This document shows positions 25,141 to 32,538 of a stretch of 64,000 nucleotides of DNA, piece by piece. The DNA is from an uncultured Bacteroidia bacterium. GTDB lineage: Bacteria > Bacteroidota > Bacteroidia > Bacteroidales > UBA932. How positions within the stretch are numbered: the first letter of the stretch is position 1; every line of letters starts with the position of its first letter. A program made the position numbers and the translations under genes. Under the pieces are notes generated by a model, which worked only from the letters and a program-made list of their open reading frames with translations, made no database searches and had not been told where the DNA came from. The stretch lies in NCBI GenBank assembly GCA_902785825.1, contig CACZZZ010000003.1, forward strand, positions 62,001 through 126,000, written 5' to 3'.

Positions 25141-26310
25141 TTATTCTTTAGGGAAATTCTGATGGATGTACGCCTTCTTAAGCCTGTTCAGGTCGATCAG
25201 CGGAACAAATAGGAACATAAGCAGATAGATAACCTCTTTCCACCATCCGGCGAATCCGGCTCCGAAGATCACTTCCTGGACATAGAACAGGTAGTAGTGC
25301 CTCAGGGGGAATGCCGAGGCAAGCCCCTGGATGTAGGGGGGCATCGCCTCCAAAGGGAGGGTGAATCCCGATAGTGAGAAGCCAAGAACGCTGTAGAGGG
25401 CTCCTATGCTGAGGGCCAGCCTGGGCACGGGCAACATTTCCAGTATGAATATGGCTATCGCCTCGCTTGCGAGAATCATCAGGAACATCGCTATGAACAT
25501 GTTGAATATGCTCCCGCTGATCGGGAAATGGAGCCAGTGATAAAGCAGCATCACGAGGACGAACCCTATGGCGGAGAACACGACTGTCCATACAAGGAGC
25601 TTGCCCGCCAGGGCGGTCACGATCGAGTGACCGGATGTGTCCATCAGATGCCTTGAGGTCCCGAACTTCAGCTCTGCTCCCAGTGAATATATAAGCACCA
25701 GAATTACAATCATTTCCAGCACACCGGGGAGGAGAATTCCACTCAGGTAGTAGTTGTAGTTAGTCGTGACGTTGCCGATTTGGTGGGTGTCGATGTCGAT
25801 AGGGCGTATCATGCCCATTATCTGGCTGTCATTGAAGCCCTTGGCTCTCAAGACTTCCCTTTGCACAGCGCCGTTCGTGAGGTTCACCATGGTCAGCAGG
25901 TCTTTCCATGCGAGCGCTCCGCTCACGAAATACAGCCCGTTGACATAAAACGTGATTTTCGGCTGCCTGAACGCCTGGATGTCCTCGTTCATTCCCGCTG
26001 GGATGACGCAGACTCCCGCGATCTTCCCGCTCGTCATGTCCTCCCTCGCGCTGGAGAAGGAGTCGTAGTGGACGACCTTGCCCAACTGCGTGGCGTCCAA
26101 CTGTTGGCAGAAATTCCTTGAAGTGGTGGAATAATCCTCGTCAACGACCCCGATCGGAATGTCGTCAGGTAGTCCGTGGTCCAGGAATGTCAGGAAGAAT
26201 ATGGCGCAGAAAGCGATCACACCAATCGATCCCATGAAATAAAGAGGACGGTTCCTGATTATCCTGAGCTCGCGGCGGGCGACCGAAAGTATCCTTTGCC
26301 AGTTGTTCAT
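25141..26310 (-). CDS. ABC-2 type transport permease (first of the pair)
   Basis: 389 residues with the same layout as its downstream neighbour: N-terminal helix (PLYFMGSIGVIAFCAIFFL), periplasmic domain with IPIGVVDEDYSTTSRNFCQQ, then six helices (ILLPGVLEMIVILVLIYSLG and later). The two permeases share the motif IGVVDEDYSTTSR/IAVVDDADCSDSRR and are related but clearly diverged. It starts 15 bases downstream of the HlyD gene. Confidence 0.85.
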   Translation of the reverse strand: MNNWQRILSVARRELRIIRNRPLYFMGSIGVIAFCAIFFLTFLDHGLPDDIPIGVVDEDYSTTSRNFCQQLDATQLGKVVHYDSFSSAREDMTSGKIAGVCVIPAGMNEDIQAFRQPKITFYVNGLYFVSGALAWKDLLTMVNLTNGAVQREVLRAKGFNDSQIMGMIRPIDIDTHQIGNVTTNYNYYLSGILLPGVLEMIVILVLIYSLGAELKFGTSRHLMDTSGHSIVTALAGKLLVWTVVFSAIGFVLVMLLYHWLHFPISGSIFNMFIAMFLMILASEAIAIFILEMLPVPRLALSIGALYSVLGFSLSGFTLPLEAMPPYIQGLASAFPLRHYYLFYVQEVIFGAGFAGWWKEVIYLLMFLFVPLIDLNRLKKAYIHQNFPKE

Positions 26311-26325
26311 TATATTGATATTCTT

Positions 26326-27318
26326 TTATTTCTGTTTGATTATAGCGGACATTCCGGGGCGGATCTTGTCAACCGGAGCGTCTGGAACCGCCCTGACCTC
26401 GAAGGTCTTCGCGTCATAAAGCCCGGTCTCCTTGGTCGCTTTCCAGGTCGCGTAAGATTCCCTGACGGCTATGTAATTGACAGTCGCGGAGATCTCCTTG
26501 CCGTCAAGGGCCGGGATCACTACAGTGACCTTGTCTCCCTCTGTCATGCCGTGAAGATAGTCTTCCCTGACATTGAATGTGAACCAGATGTCGTCGGTGT
26601 CAATCACACTTGCCACAGGCGATCCCTGACCTACCAGTTCCCCGACTTTGGGGTAAGTGGCGGAGATGATTCCGCTGGCCGGAGAAGTCAGGTAGAGCTC
26701 CCCGAGATATGACTCCACTTCCTGGACCGCTCCTGAAGCTTGCTCCACCAGGGCCTGGGCGGCGGCTTTGTCCTCCCTCCTGGCTCCGTTGACGGCCATG
26801 TCGTACTGGCTCTTGGCAGCCTTGGTCTGGGCGACGGCGGCATCATATTTCGCTTTGGTCTCATCATATTTCTGGGCGGGAATGACTTTTTGCTCGTATA
26901 GCCTCTCGACCCTGTCCAGGGACTTCCTCATCACATCCTCTTGGACTATAGCCTGCTGCCAGAGCTGATAAGCGCCCTGGATCTGTTCGGAGCGGGCTCC
27001 GTGGCGGGCTTTGTCGCTCTGGGCTGTCGCGGCGTTCTTGACAGCGTTGGCCTGGATGAGCTTGGCCCTGACCTCGGGGGAGTCGATGAAAGCGATTGTG
27101 TCTCCCTTCTGGACTCTCTGACCTTCTTTTACGTATAATTCCTCGATCCTGCCCGGAACTTTGCCGGACACCCTGTACTCGCTGGCCTCAGCCTCGCCCT
27201 GGATCACCAGAGGTTTGGGTTTGGAGACGAAATAGCCGATAATGGCTATCACCAGGATTATCGCGATCAGGGCTGCTATCCCGATCACCAGGTTGTAGCT
27301 TTTCTTTTGCTTTTCCAT
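26326..27318 (-). CDS. HlyD/AcrA-family membrane fusion protein
   Basis: 330 residues: N-terminal membrane anchor (VIGIAALIAIILVIAIIGYF), barrel-sandwich half (YRVSGKVPGRIEELYVKEGQ), a helical hairpin of about 130 residues rich in Ala, Gln and Lys, the second half (LTSPASGIISATYPKVGELV) and a beta-barrel domain. It bridges the inner-membrane permeases and the TolC protein encoded just upstream. Family certain; cargo unknown. Confidence 0.9.
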   Translation of the reverse strand: MEKQKKSYNLVIGIAALIAIILVIAIIGYFVSKPKPLVIQGEAEASEYRVSGKVPGRIEELYVKEGQRVQKGDTIAFIDSPEVRAKLIQANAVKNAATAQSDKARHGARSEQIQGAYQLWQQAIVQEDVMRKSLDRVERLYEQKVIPAQKYDETKAKYDAAVAQTKAAKSQYDMAVNGARREDKAAAQALVEQASGAVQEVESYLGELYLTSPASGIISATYPKVGELVGQGSPVASVIDTDDIWFTFNVREDYLHGMTEGDKVTVVIPALDGKEISATVNYIAVRESYATWKATKETGLYDAKTFEVRAVPDAPVDKIRPGMSAIIKQK

Positions 27319-27342
27319 GATATTGATTCTTTATTATTTCCT

Positions 27343-28887
27343 TTATCGTATCGCTTTGTGGTTCCCTTCCGCCTTGTCGAGATTAGCGGCCAACATCTGG
27401 AGCTCAATCCCGGCGTCAATGTACTCTGAGTGGGCCTGGAGCCATGCTGTCTGTGCGGCCATAGCCGTGTTGGCGGTGATCACACCCTCATTGAATCCGA
27501 TTGTGGCGGTCCTGAGATTCTCCTCAGCGCTCGCGAGGTTGCTCTCTGCCATCCCGAGTTTCTCAAGAGCCTCAGACTCCTGTTTGCGCAGCTGGGTTAC
27601 CTGAAGATTGATAAGTTCTTTGGCGTCCTCGAGTTGGCTGCGGTACAGCGTGGCCTCGGCTTTCGCCTTTCTGGTCTTGTTCAGCGCCTCGAAGCCATGG
27701 AAGATAGGGACGTTGACGACCACGCCGACTCCCCAGTACCCGTTCCACTGCTTCTCAAAGCCGTTTTTCAGGCTCGGATTGGAGACCATGTAACCTCCCA
27801 TCGCGGCGACTTTAGGGAGCATGTCTGCCCTGGCTACCGCGACCTTCTTGTCATATATCTTGGATGCGAGATCAAGGCTACGGGTCTCAGGCCTGTCCGC
27901 ATAGATTTCTTCCATGCTCTTTCCTGACTCTATCTTGGCTACAGGAATCCTGTCCAGACCCTCGTCAGCGAGGGTTATCTGGGTGTCAAGCGGCAATCCG
28001 ATTCTTTTGCAGAGCAGCATCTTGGCCAGTGTCAACCCGTTCTCGGATTTTGTCTTGAGCATGTCCGCCTCATTGGCTTTGACCTTGATCTGAAGGGCGT
28101 CTGACTCTGTGGCGACCCCTTCTTTGACAGCCAGGTCTGCGTCATGTTCCATGCTATGGAGCAATTCAGCGTAAGACTCGGCCAGGTTCTTCTTAGCGGC
28201 GATTGAGACAATTTGCCAATATGCCTGGTCAACATCGACTATCGTCTGCTGGTATTGCTGGTCGTATCTGGCCTCTGACAATTGCTCTGCCAATTTGGCA
28301 ATCCTGTTTGCGGCCACAATCTTTCCACCCATGAATATGGGTTGCTGGACTGTCACCGAGCCGACCAAGATGTTCTCAAGGTCCGGATGAAGGGCGTCAT
28401 CGATGTCTTGGCCGATCGCGTTAATCGTGGCTGACAGGTCAGTGGTCTGGAGTTTACCTATCAAAGTGTTTAGCAGGGGATCCTGCATCAGCTGCATGTA
28501 TTTCATAGCGCTCGCCGGATCGGTCGAGGCCAGCTGCTGAATGTATGCCGTGAGGTCGGACATCACTTTCTGTTGGTACTGCTGGGACATCCCGTGGATG
28601 GTCGTCCCCATGCCGGTAAGTGTCGCTGAAGTCGCGTCGCTGATGATAGAGACATCGTTCGGGTTGTAAAGGTAGGCTCCGGTAGCGGAGACATTCGGGA
28701 GATAGTTCGCTCGGGCTATCTTTTTGTCGTAGCCGGCCATCTCCATTTTCGTCCTGGCCTGCTCGAGCTCCTTGTCGCCGCTTACCGCCATCTCGCGGCA
28801 CTCTTCCAGCGAAAGGACTCTCTGCGCCATGCCCTCGGAGCATGTGAGGGCCGTGGCGGCCAGGAAGGTGATAAGTAACTTTTTCAT
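27343..28887 (-). CDS. TolC-family outer-membrane channel
   Basis: 514 residues from ATG 28887, chosen over upstream candidates because it gives a clean signal peptide (KKLLITFLAATALTCSEGMAQ). The mature protein has the two OEP repeats of long helices (LSLEECREMAVSGDKELEQA; AYWQIVSIAAKKNLAESYAE; then DRPETRSLDLASKIYDKKVA and GYWGVGVVVNVPIFHGFEA). First gene of the efflux operon, divergent from the AraC regulator across about 160 bases. Confidence 0.9.
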   Translation of the reverse strand: MKKLLITFLAATALTCSEGMAQRVLSLEECREMAVSGDKELEQARTKMEMAGYDKKIARANYLPNVSATGAYLYNPNDVSIISDATSATLTGMGTTIHGMSQQYQQKVMSDLTAYIQQLASTDPASAMKYMQLMQDPLLNTLIGKLQTTDLSATINAIGQDIDDALHPDLENILVGSVTVQQPIFMGGKIVAANRIAKLAEQLSEARYDQQYQQTIVDVDQAYWQIVSIAAKKNLAESYAELLHSMEHDADLAVKEGVATESDALQIKVKANEADMLKTKSENGLTLAKMLLCKRIGLPLDTQITLADEGLDRIPVAKIESGKSMEEIYADRPETRSLDLASKIYDKKVAVARADMLPKVAAMGGYMVSNPSLKNGFEKQWNGYWGVGVVVNVPIFHGFEALNKTRKAKAEATLYRSQLEDAKELINLQVTQLRKQESEALEKLGMAESNLASAEENLRTATIGFNEGVITANTAMAAQTAWLQAHSEYIDAGIELQMLAANLDKAEGNHKAIR

Positions 28888-29047
28888 ATATGTCATGATT
28901 TCATTATTTCTTTTTGCGTCGGCCAATGCTGCAAAGAAGTTGCCAAACTGCCTAATTATATCTCATTATAAGTGCTTTTTAGTGTCAAAAGGTTGAAATT
29001 TTCCCTTTTTTGCAATTTTTTTCAATGATTTCTTATAAATTGCATTC

Positions 29048-29959
29048 ATGAGCGAGACATTACAGAACATAGGTTTGACCCAGATCAAGAAATTCTTGCC
29101 GCAGGGGGAGGATATCCATCTTGGGGATGATTTTTTCATCATAGATATCCGGGACGCTGGCGAACATGGATTTTTGAGGTACCCGTTTCGCGCGGATGCC
29201 TTTCTGGCGATCTTCGCCGAGAAAGGAGGTTTTAATATTGAGATTAATTTGAGAAAGTACAGGATAGAGGATAAGTCCTTGACAATCTGTATTCCCGGAA
29301 ATATTATCAAGATTGAGCCGGATTCCGAGGGGGGTGGCCTTCCGGGTAGGTTTTTGGCTTTCGCTGTCTCGAGAAGTTTCATCTCAGACCTGAGATTTGA
29401 TTTTTCCAGGCTTTTCGATTCCAGGCTGACCTTTTTCCATGACCCCCGGATGAAGCTTGGTGAAAAGGAGTTGTATTTCTGTTCAAATTACTTCCATCTT
29501 ATTAAAGAGGTCATCGCTTCAGAGATCGTGGATAAGAACAATGCGGTCGAGCCTCTGGTCGAGTCGCTCCTGTATGTTTTGTCCGGTCTGATAAGGAAGA
29601 ATTCCATGAAGGCCCTGGAAGGGGAGAAGTCATCCCAGACACGGCTTAACATGCTTTTCGAAAGATTTATGTCCCTGGTGTCCGAGTACCATACCTCTGA
29701 AAGAGGCATGGCTTTTTACGCCAATCGCCTCGGGATGACTCCAAAATATCTCTCCCGGCTTATCAAACAAGTCAGCGGACGCTCGGCTCCTGAATGGGTG
29801 GACTCGTTTGTTCTCCAGGAAGCCAAGAGTATGCTAAAGTATACTGATGAGAGCATAAAAGAGATAGTTTACAAGTTGAATTTCGTCAATGCCTCAGTCT
29901 TTTACAAGTTTTTCAAGGCTCAGACAGGCATGACTCCCAGCGAGTACAGGAACGCTTAA
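29048..29959 (+). CDS. AraC-family transcriptional regulator
   Basis: 303 residues with an N-terminal cupin-like sensor part and a C-terminal double helix-turn-helix (FYANRLGMTPKYLSRLIKQV, then SIKEIVYKLNFVNASVFYKF, ending AQTGMTPSEYRNA). It is transcribed away from the tolC operon, and AraC regulators in this arrangement usually control the divergent efflux genes and themselves; this is inference from position. Confidence 0.88.
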   Translation: MSETLQNIGLTQIKKFLPQGEDIHLGDDFFIIDIRDAGEHGFLRYPFRADAFLAIFAEKGGFNIEINLRKYRIEDKSLTICIPGNIIKIEPDSEGGGLPGRFLAFAVSRSFISDLRFDFSRLFDSRLTFFHDPRMKLGEKELYFCSNYFHLIKEVIASEIVDKNNAVEPLVESLLYVLSGLIRKNSMKALEGEKSSQTRLNMLFERFMSLVSEYHTSERGMAFYANRLGMTPKYLSRLIKQVSGRSAPEWVDSFVLQEAKSMLKYTDESIKEIVYKLNFVNASVFYKFFKAQTGMTPSEYRNA

Positions 29960-30039
29960 ATTCTTAAAATTTTAAAGAAAAAACGTTTAGATTTTAATAT
30001 GTTTTAATCAAAACCGTTTTAAAAAATTAACAAAAATAA

Positions 30040-30070
30040 TTTGCGAATTGAGTTTTTCTTGATATATTTG
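30040..30070 (+). promoter_or_regulatory. Consensus promoter of a gene-less transcript
   Basis: TTTG (30040-30043), exactly 19 bases, then TATATTTG (30063-30070): the best Bacteroidota promoter in the window. No gene follows before a strong terminator. The stretch 29960-30039 is AT-rich with no feature I can name. Confidence 0.75.
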
Positions 30071-30076
30071 CCCACA

Positions 30077-30166
30077 GACAGACAAAAGTTCTTTTTGTTG
30101 TCTATTTGTTAAGTTCGTTTTATATACAACAGGCCGGCGCTTTGGGGAAAGCGCCGGCCCTTTTTA
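30077..30166 (+). ncRNA. Candidate small RNA of about 90 bases
   Basis: The interval runs from the expected start of the 30040-30070 promoter to the T run of a strong terminator and has no reading frame of note. It can fold into a 5' hairpin (ACAAAA-GTTC-TTTTGT region, about 30083-30100) plus the terminator stem. It could be a stand-alone regulatory RNA or a terminated leader of the sugar MFS gene 100 bases downstream. No known RNA family recognised. Confidence 0.5.
30132..30165 (+). terminator. Strong Rho-independent terminator
   Basis: Perfect 12-base stem GGCCGGCGCTTT / AAAGCGCCGGCC (30132-30143 and 30148-30159) with loop GGGG followed by CTTTTT. Confidence 0.9.
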
Positions 30167-30211
30167 TTAAAAGAATTATTCCTATAAGGCTCAAGATTCG
30201 TGTTTTTTTCG

Positions 30212-30219
30212 TAGCTTTG
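30212..30219 (+). promoter_or_regulatory. -7 element of the sugar MFS-kinase operon
   Basis: TAGCTTTG matches TAnnTTTG about 50 bases before the MFS ATG. No good -33 element is seen at the usual distance, which may indicate activator dependence. Confidence 0.4.
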
Positions 30220-30271
30220 TGTAATGCGCCACAAACGGACACATTAAACTAACAACATAAATTATTCTCAA

Positions 30272-31558
30272 ATGGAAAAGAAAAACACTAACATGGTGGC
30301 TATCGTGACGATGTGTTTCATCTTCGCGATGATCTCTTTCGTCACCAACATGGCCGCCCCGTTCGGCAACATCTGGGGTAACCAGTACCCTTGGTCCAAG
30401 ATGGCAGGAAACCTTATGAATTTCCTGGCGTATCTCTGCATGGGTATCCCCGCTGGAAAGATGCTTCTTAAGATCGGTTACAAGAACACGACCCTGGTAG
30501 CCCTCGCTACCGGTTTCGTCGGTATTGTGATCCAGTGGATTTCCAGTAAGGTGGGCGGTGGCTCAGCCATCTATGTCTATCTGCTCGGCGCGTTCGTCTG
30601 CGGTTTCTGCGTGTGTATGCTCAACACTGTCGTCAACCCGATGCTTAACATCCTCGGTGGCGGCGGTAACAAGGGCAACCAGTACATCCAGATTGGTGGC
30701 ACCCTCAACTCCTTGACCGGTACCCTTACCCCTCTGCTTGTCGGTGCCCTTATCGGTACCGTCACGGCCAGCACCTCGATGTCTGATGTGGCTCCCCTGC
30801 TCTTCATCGCCATGGGAGTCTTCGCGGTCGCTTTCGTGATCATCTCCCTTGTCAAGATCCCTGAGCCCGCCAAGGAGCGCAACGCCACTGTTTACGAGCA
30901 CAGCGCATGGAACTTCCGCCATTTTGTGCTTGGAGCTATCGCTATCTTCTTCTATGTAGGTATCGAGATCGGTATCCCTTCACAGGTCAACTTCTATCTT
31001 GCTGACGCCACTGGCAAGGGAGCTTTCCCGGCCGGTTTCGCCGGAGCCGCTGCTATCGGAGGCGCCATTGCCGCTATCTACTGGCTGCTCATGATGGTCG
31101 GCCGTCTCTGCAGCACCTTTATCTCCGGGAAGGTCAGCACCAGGGCCCAGATGATCACCGTGTCCTCTGTGGCTATTCTTCTCGTCCTCATCGCCATATT
31201 GATCCCCAAATCGGTCACTATCAATATGCCCGGCTATAGCGCCGCCGATGGTTTCAGGATGTTCCAGGTTCCTCTTAGCTGCTTGTTCCTGGTTCTCTGC
31301 GGTCTTTGCACATCCCTGATGTGGGGCGCCATCTTCAACCTCGCTGTCGAGGGACTTGGCAAATACACCGAGGCCGCTTCCGGAATATTCATGATGCTCG
31401 TCGTGGGTGGTGGTATCATGCCGTTCATCCAGGACTTCATCGCCAAGGGAGCCGGCTACATGAACAGCTACTGGCTTGTTATCGCCATGCTTTGCTACCT
31501 GCTTTACTATGCCCTCGTCGGCTGCAAGAACGTCAATAAAGACATCCCTGTGGACTAA
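30272..31558 (+). CDS. Sugar MFS transporter (FucP/GluP-like)
   Basis: 428 residues with 12 membrane segments. Features resembling fucose/glucose/galactose:H+ symporters of Bacteroidota include MNFLAYLCMGIPAGKMLLKIG (TM2 and the following loop) and CGFCVCMLNTVVNPMLNILG. It precedes a ROK sugar kinase by six bases, so import of a hexose followed by phosphorylation is the likely role. Exact sugar not determinable. Confidence 0.82.
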   Translation: MEKKNTNMVAIVTMCFIFAMISFVTNMAAPFGNIWGNQYPWSKMAGNLMNFLAYLCMGIPAGKMLLKIGYKNTTLVALATGFVGIVIQWISSKVGGGSAIYVYLLGAFVCGFCVCMLNTVVNPMLNILGGGGNKGNQYIQIGGTLNSLTGTLTPLLVGALIGTVTASTSMSDVAPLLFIAMGVFAVAFVIISLVKIPEPAKERNATVYEHSAWNFRHFVLGAIAIFFYVGIEIGIPSQVNFYLADATGKGAFPAGFAGAAAIGGAIAAIYWLLMMVGRLCSTFISGKVSTRAQMITVSSVAILLVLIAILIPKSVTINMPGYSAADGFRMFQVPLSCLFLVLCGLCTSLMWGAIFNLAVEGLGKYTEAASGIFMMLVVGGGIMPFIQDFIAKGAGYMNSYWLVIAMLCYLLYYALVGCKNVNKDIPVD

Positions 31559-31564
31559 TATTCA

Positions 31565-32533
31565 ATGAATATGGAGAATTTTGACCAGAACCTTGTTATA
31601 GGAGTTGATGTGGGTGGCCAGACCACCAAGTGCGGAATAGTTGACACCCGTGGAACTGTTGTGGCCCAGACTGTTATCAGGACTGACACCCATGACACTG
31701 TCGAGCCTTACATCGCTGAGCTCGCTGAGGCTTTGAAGAAGCTCATCGCCGAGGTCGGCGCTGAAGGGAATATCCGCGGAATCGGTGTCGGAGCCCCCAA
31801 CGCCAATTACTATACGGGCGACATCGAGAACGCTGTGAACCTTTCCTGGGGCCGTTCAGGTTCCCTCCATTTCGCCGCCATGCTGAAGGAGGCGATGGGT
31901 GGTATCCCTGTCACCCTCACCAACGACGCCAACGCGGCCGCGATGGGAGAGATGACCTACGGAGCCGCGAGGGGAATGAAGAATTTCATCATGATCACCC
32001 TCGGGACTGGTGTCGGCAGCGGTATCGTCATCAACGGCGAGATGGTTTATGGCCATGACGGCTTCGCCGGAGAGCTCGGTCACACCACGCTGGTGCGTAA
32101 CAACGGTCGTCTGTGCAACTGCGGAAAGAACGGTTGCCTTGAGGCTTACTGCTCCGCTATCGGTATCGCCAGGACTGCCCGCGAGTGGCTGGATATGACT
32201 GACAAGCCCTCTTTGCTGAGGCGTCTTGACAAGATCACCGCCAAGGACATCTACGAAGCCGCGAAGGAAGGTGACGAGATCGCTCTCAAGCTGTTTGACT
32301 ACACCGGAACGTTGCTCGGAATGGCTTTCGCTGACTTCATTGAGTTCTCATCCCCGGAGGCTATCGTGCTGTTCGGTGGAATGGCGAAGAGTAAGGAGTT
32401 CCTCACAGAGCCTATCGAGCGTGCCATGAACGCCAATGTCCTCCCTTTGTGGAGAGGAAAGGTGAAGCTCGTCTATTCAGCTCTTAAGGAGTCCGACGCC
32501 GCTATCCTTGGCGCCTCGGCTCTTGCCTGGTAG
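31565..32533 (+). CDS. ROK-family sugar kinase, probable glucokinase
   Basis: 322 residues. ATP-binding GVDVGGQTTKCGIVDTRG at the start, catalytic LTNDANAAAMGEM near residue 120, glycine-rich TLGTGVGSGIVINGE, the GELGHTT motif and the zinc site CNCGKNGCLEAYCS. These are the ROK hallmarks; the sugar-facing ELGH motif and the neighbouring transporter favour glucose or a related hexose. Convergent with uvrA five bases on. Confidence 0.87.
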   Translation: MNMENFDQNLVIGVDVGGQTTKCGIVDTRGTVVAQTVIRTDTHDTVEPYIAELAEALKKLIAEVGAEGNIRGIGVGAPNANYYTGDIENAVNLSWGRSGSLHFAAMLKEAMGGIPVTLTNDANAAAMGEMTYGAARGMKNFIMITLGTGVGSGIVINGEMVYGHDGFAGELGHTTLVRNNGRLCNCGKNGCLEAYCSAIGIARTAREWLDMTDKPSLLRRLDKITAKDIYEAAKEGDEIALKLFDYTGTLLGMAFADFIEFSSPEAIVLFGGMAKSKEFLTEPIERAMNANVLPLWRGKVKLVYSALKESDAAILGASALAW

Positions 32534-32538
32534 TTGAC

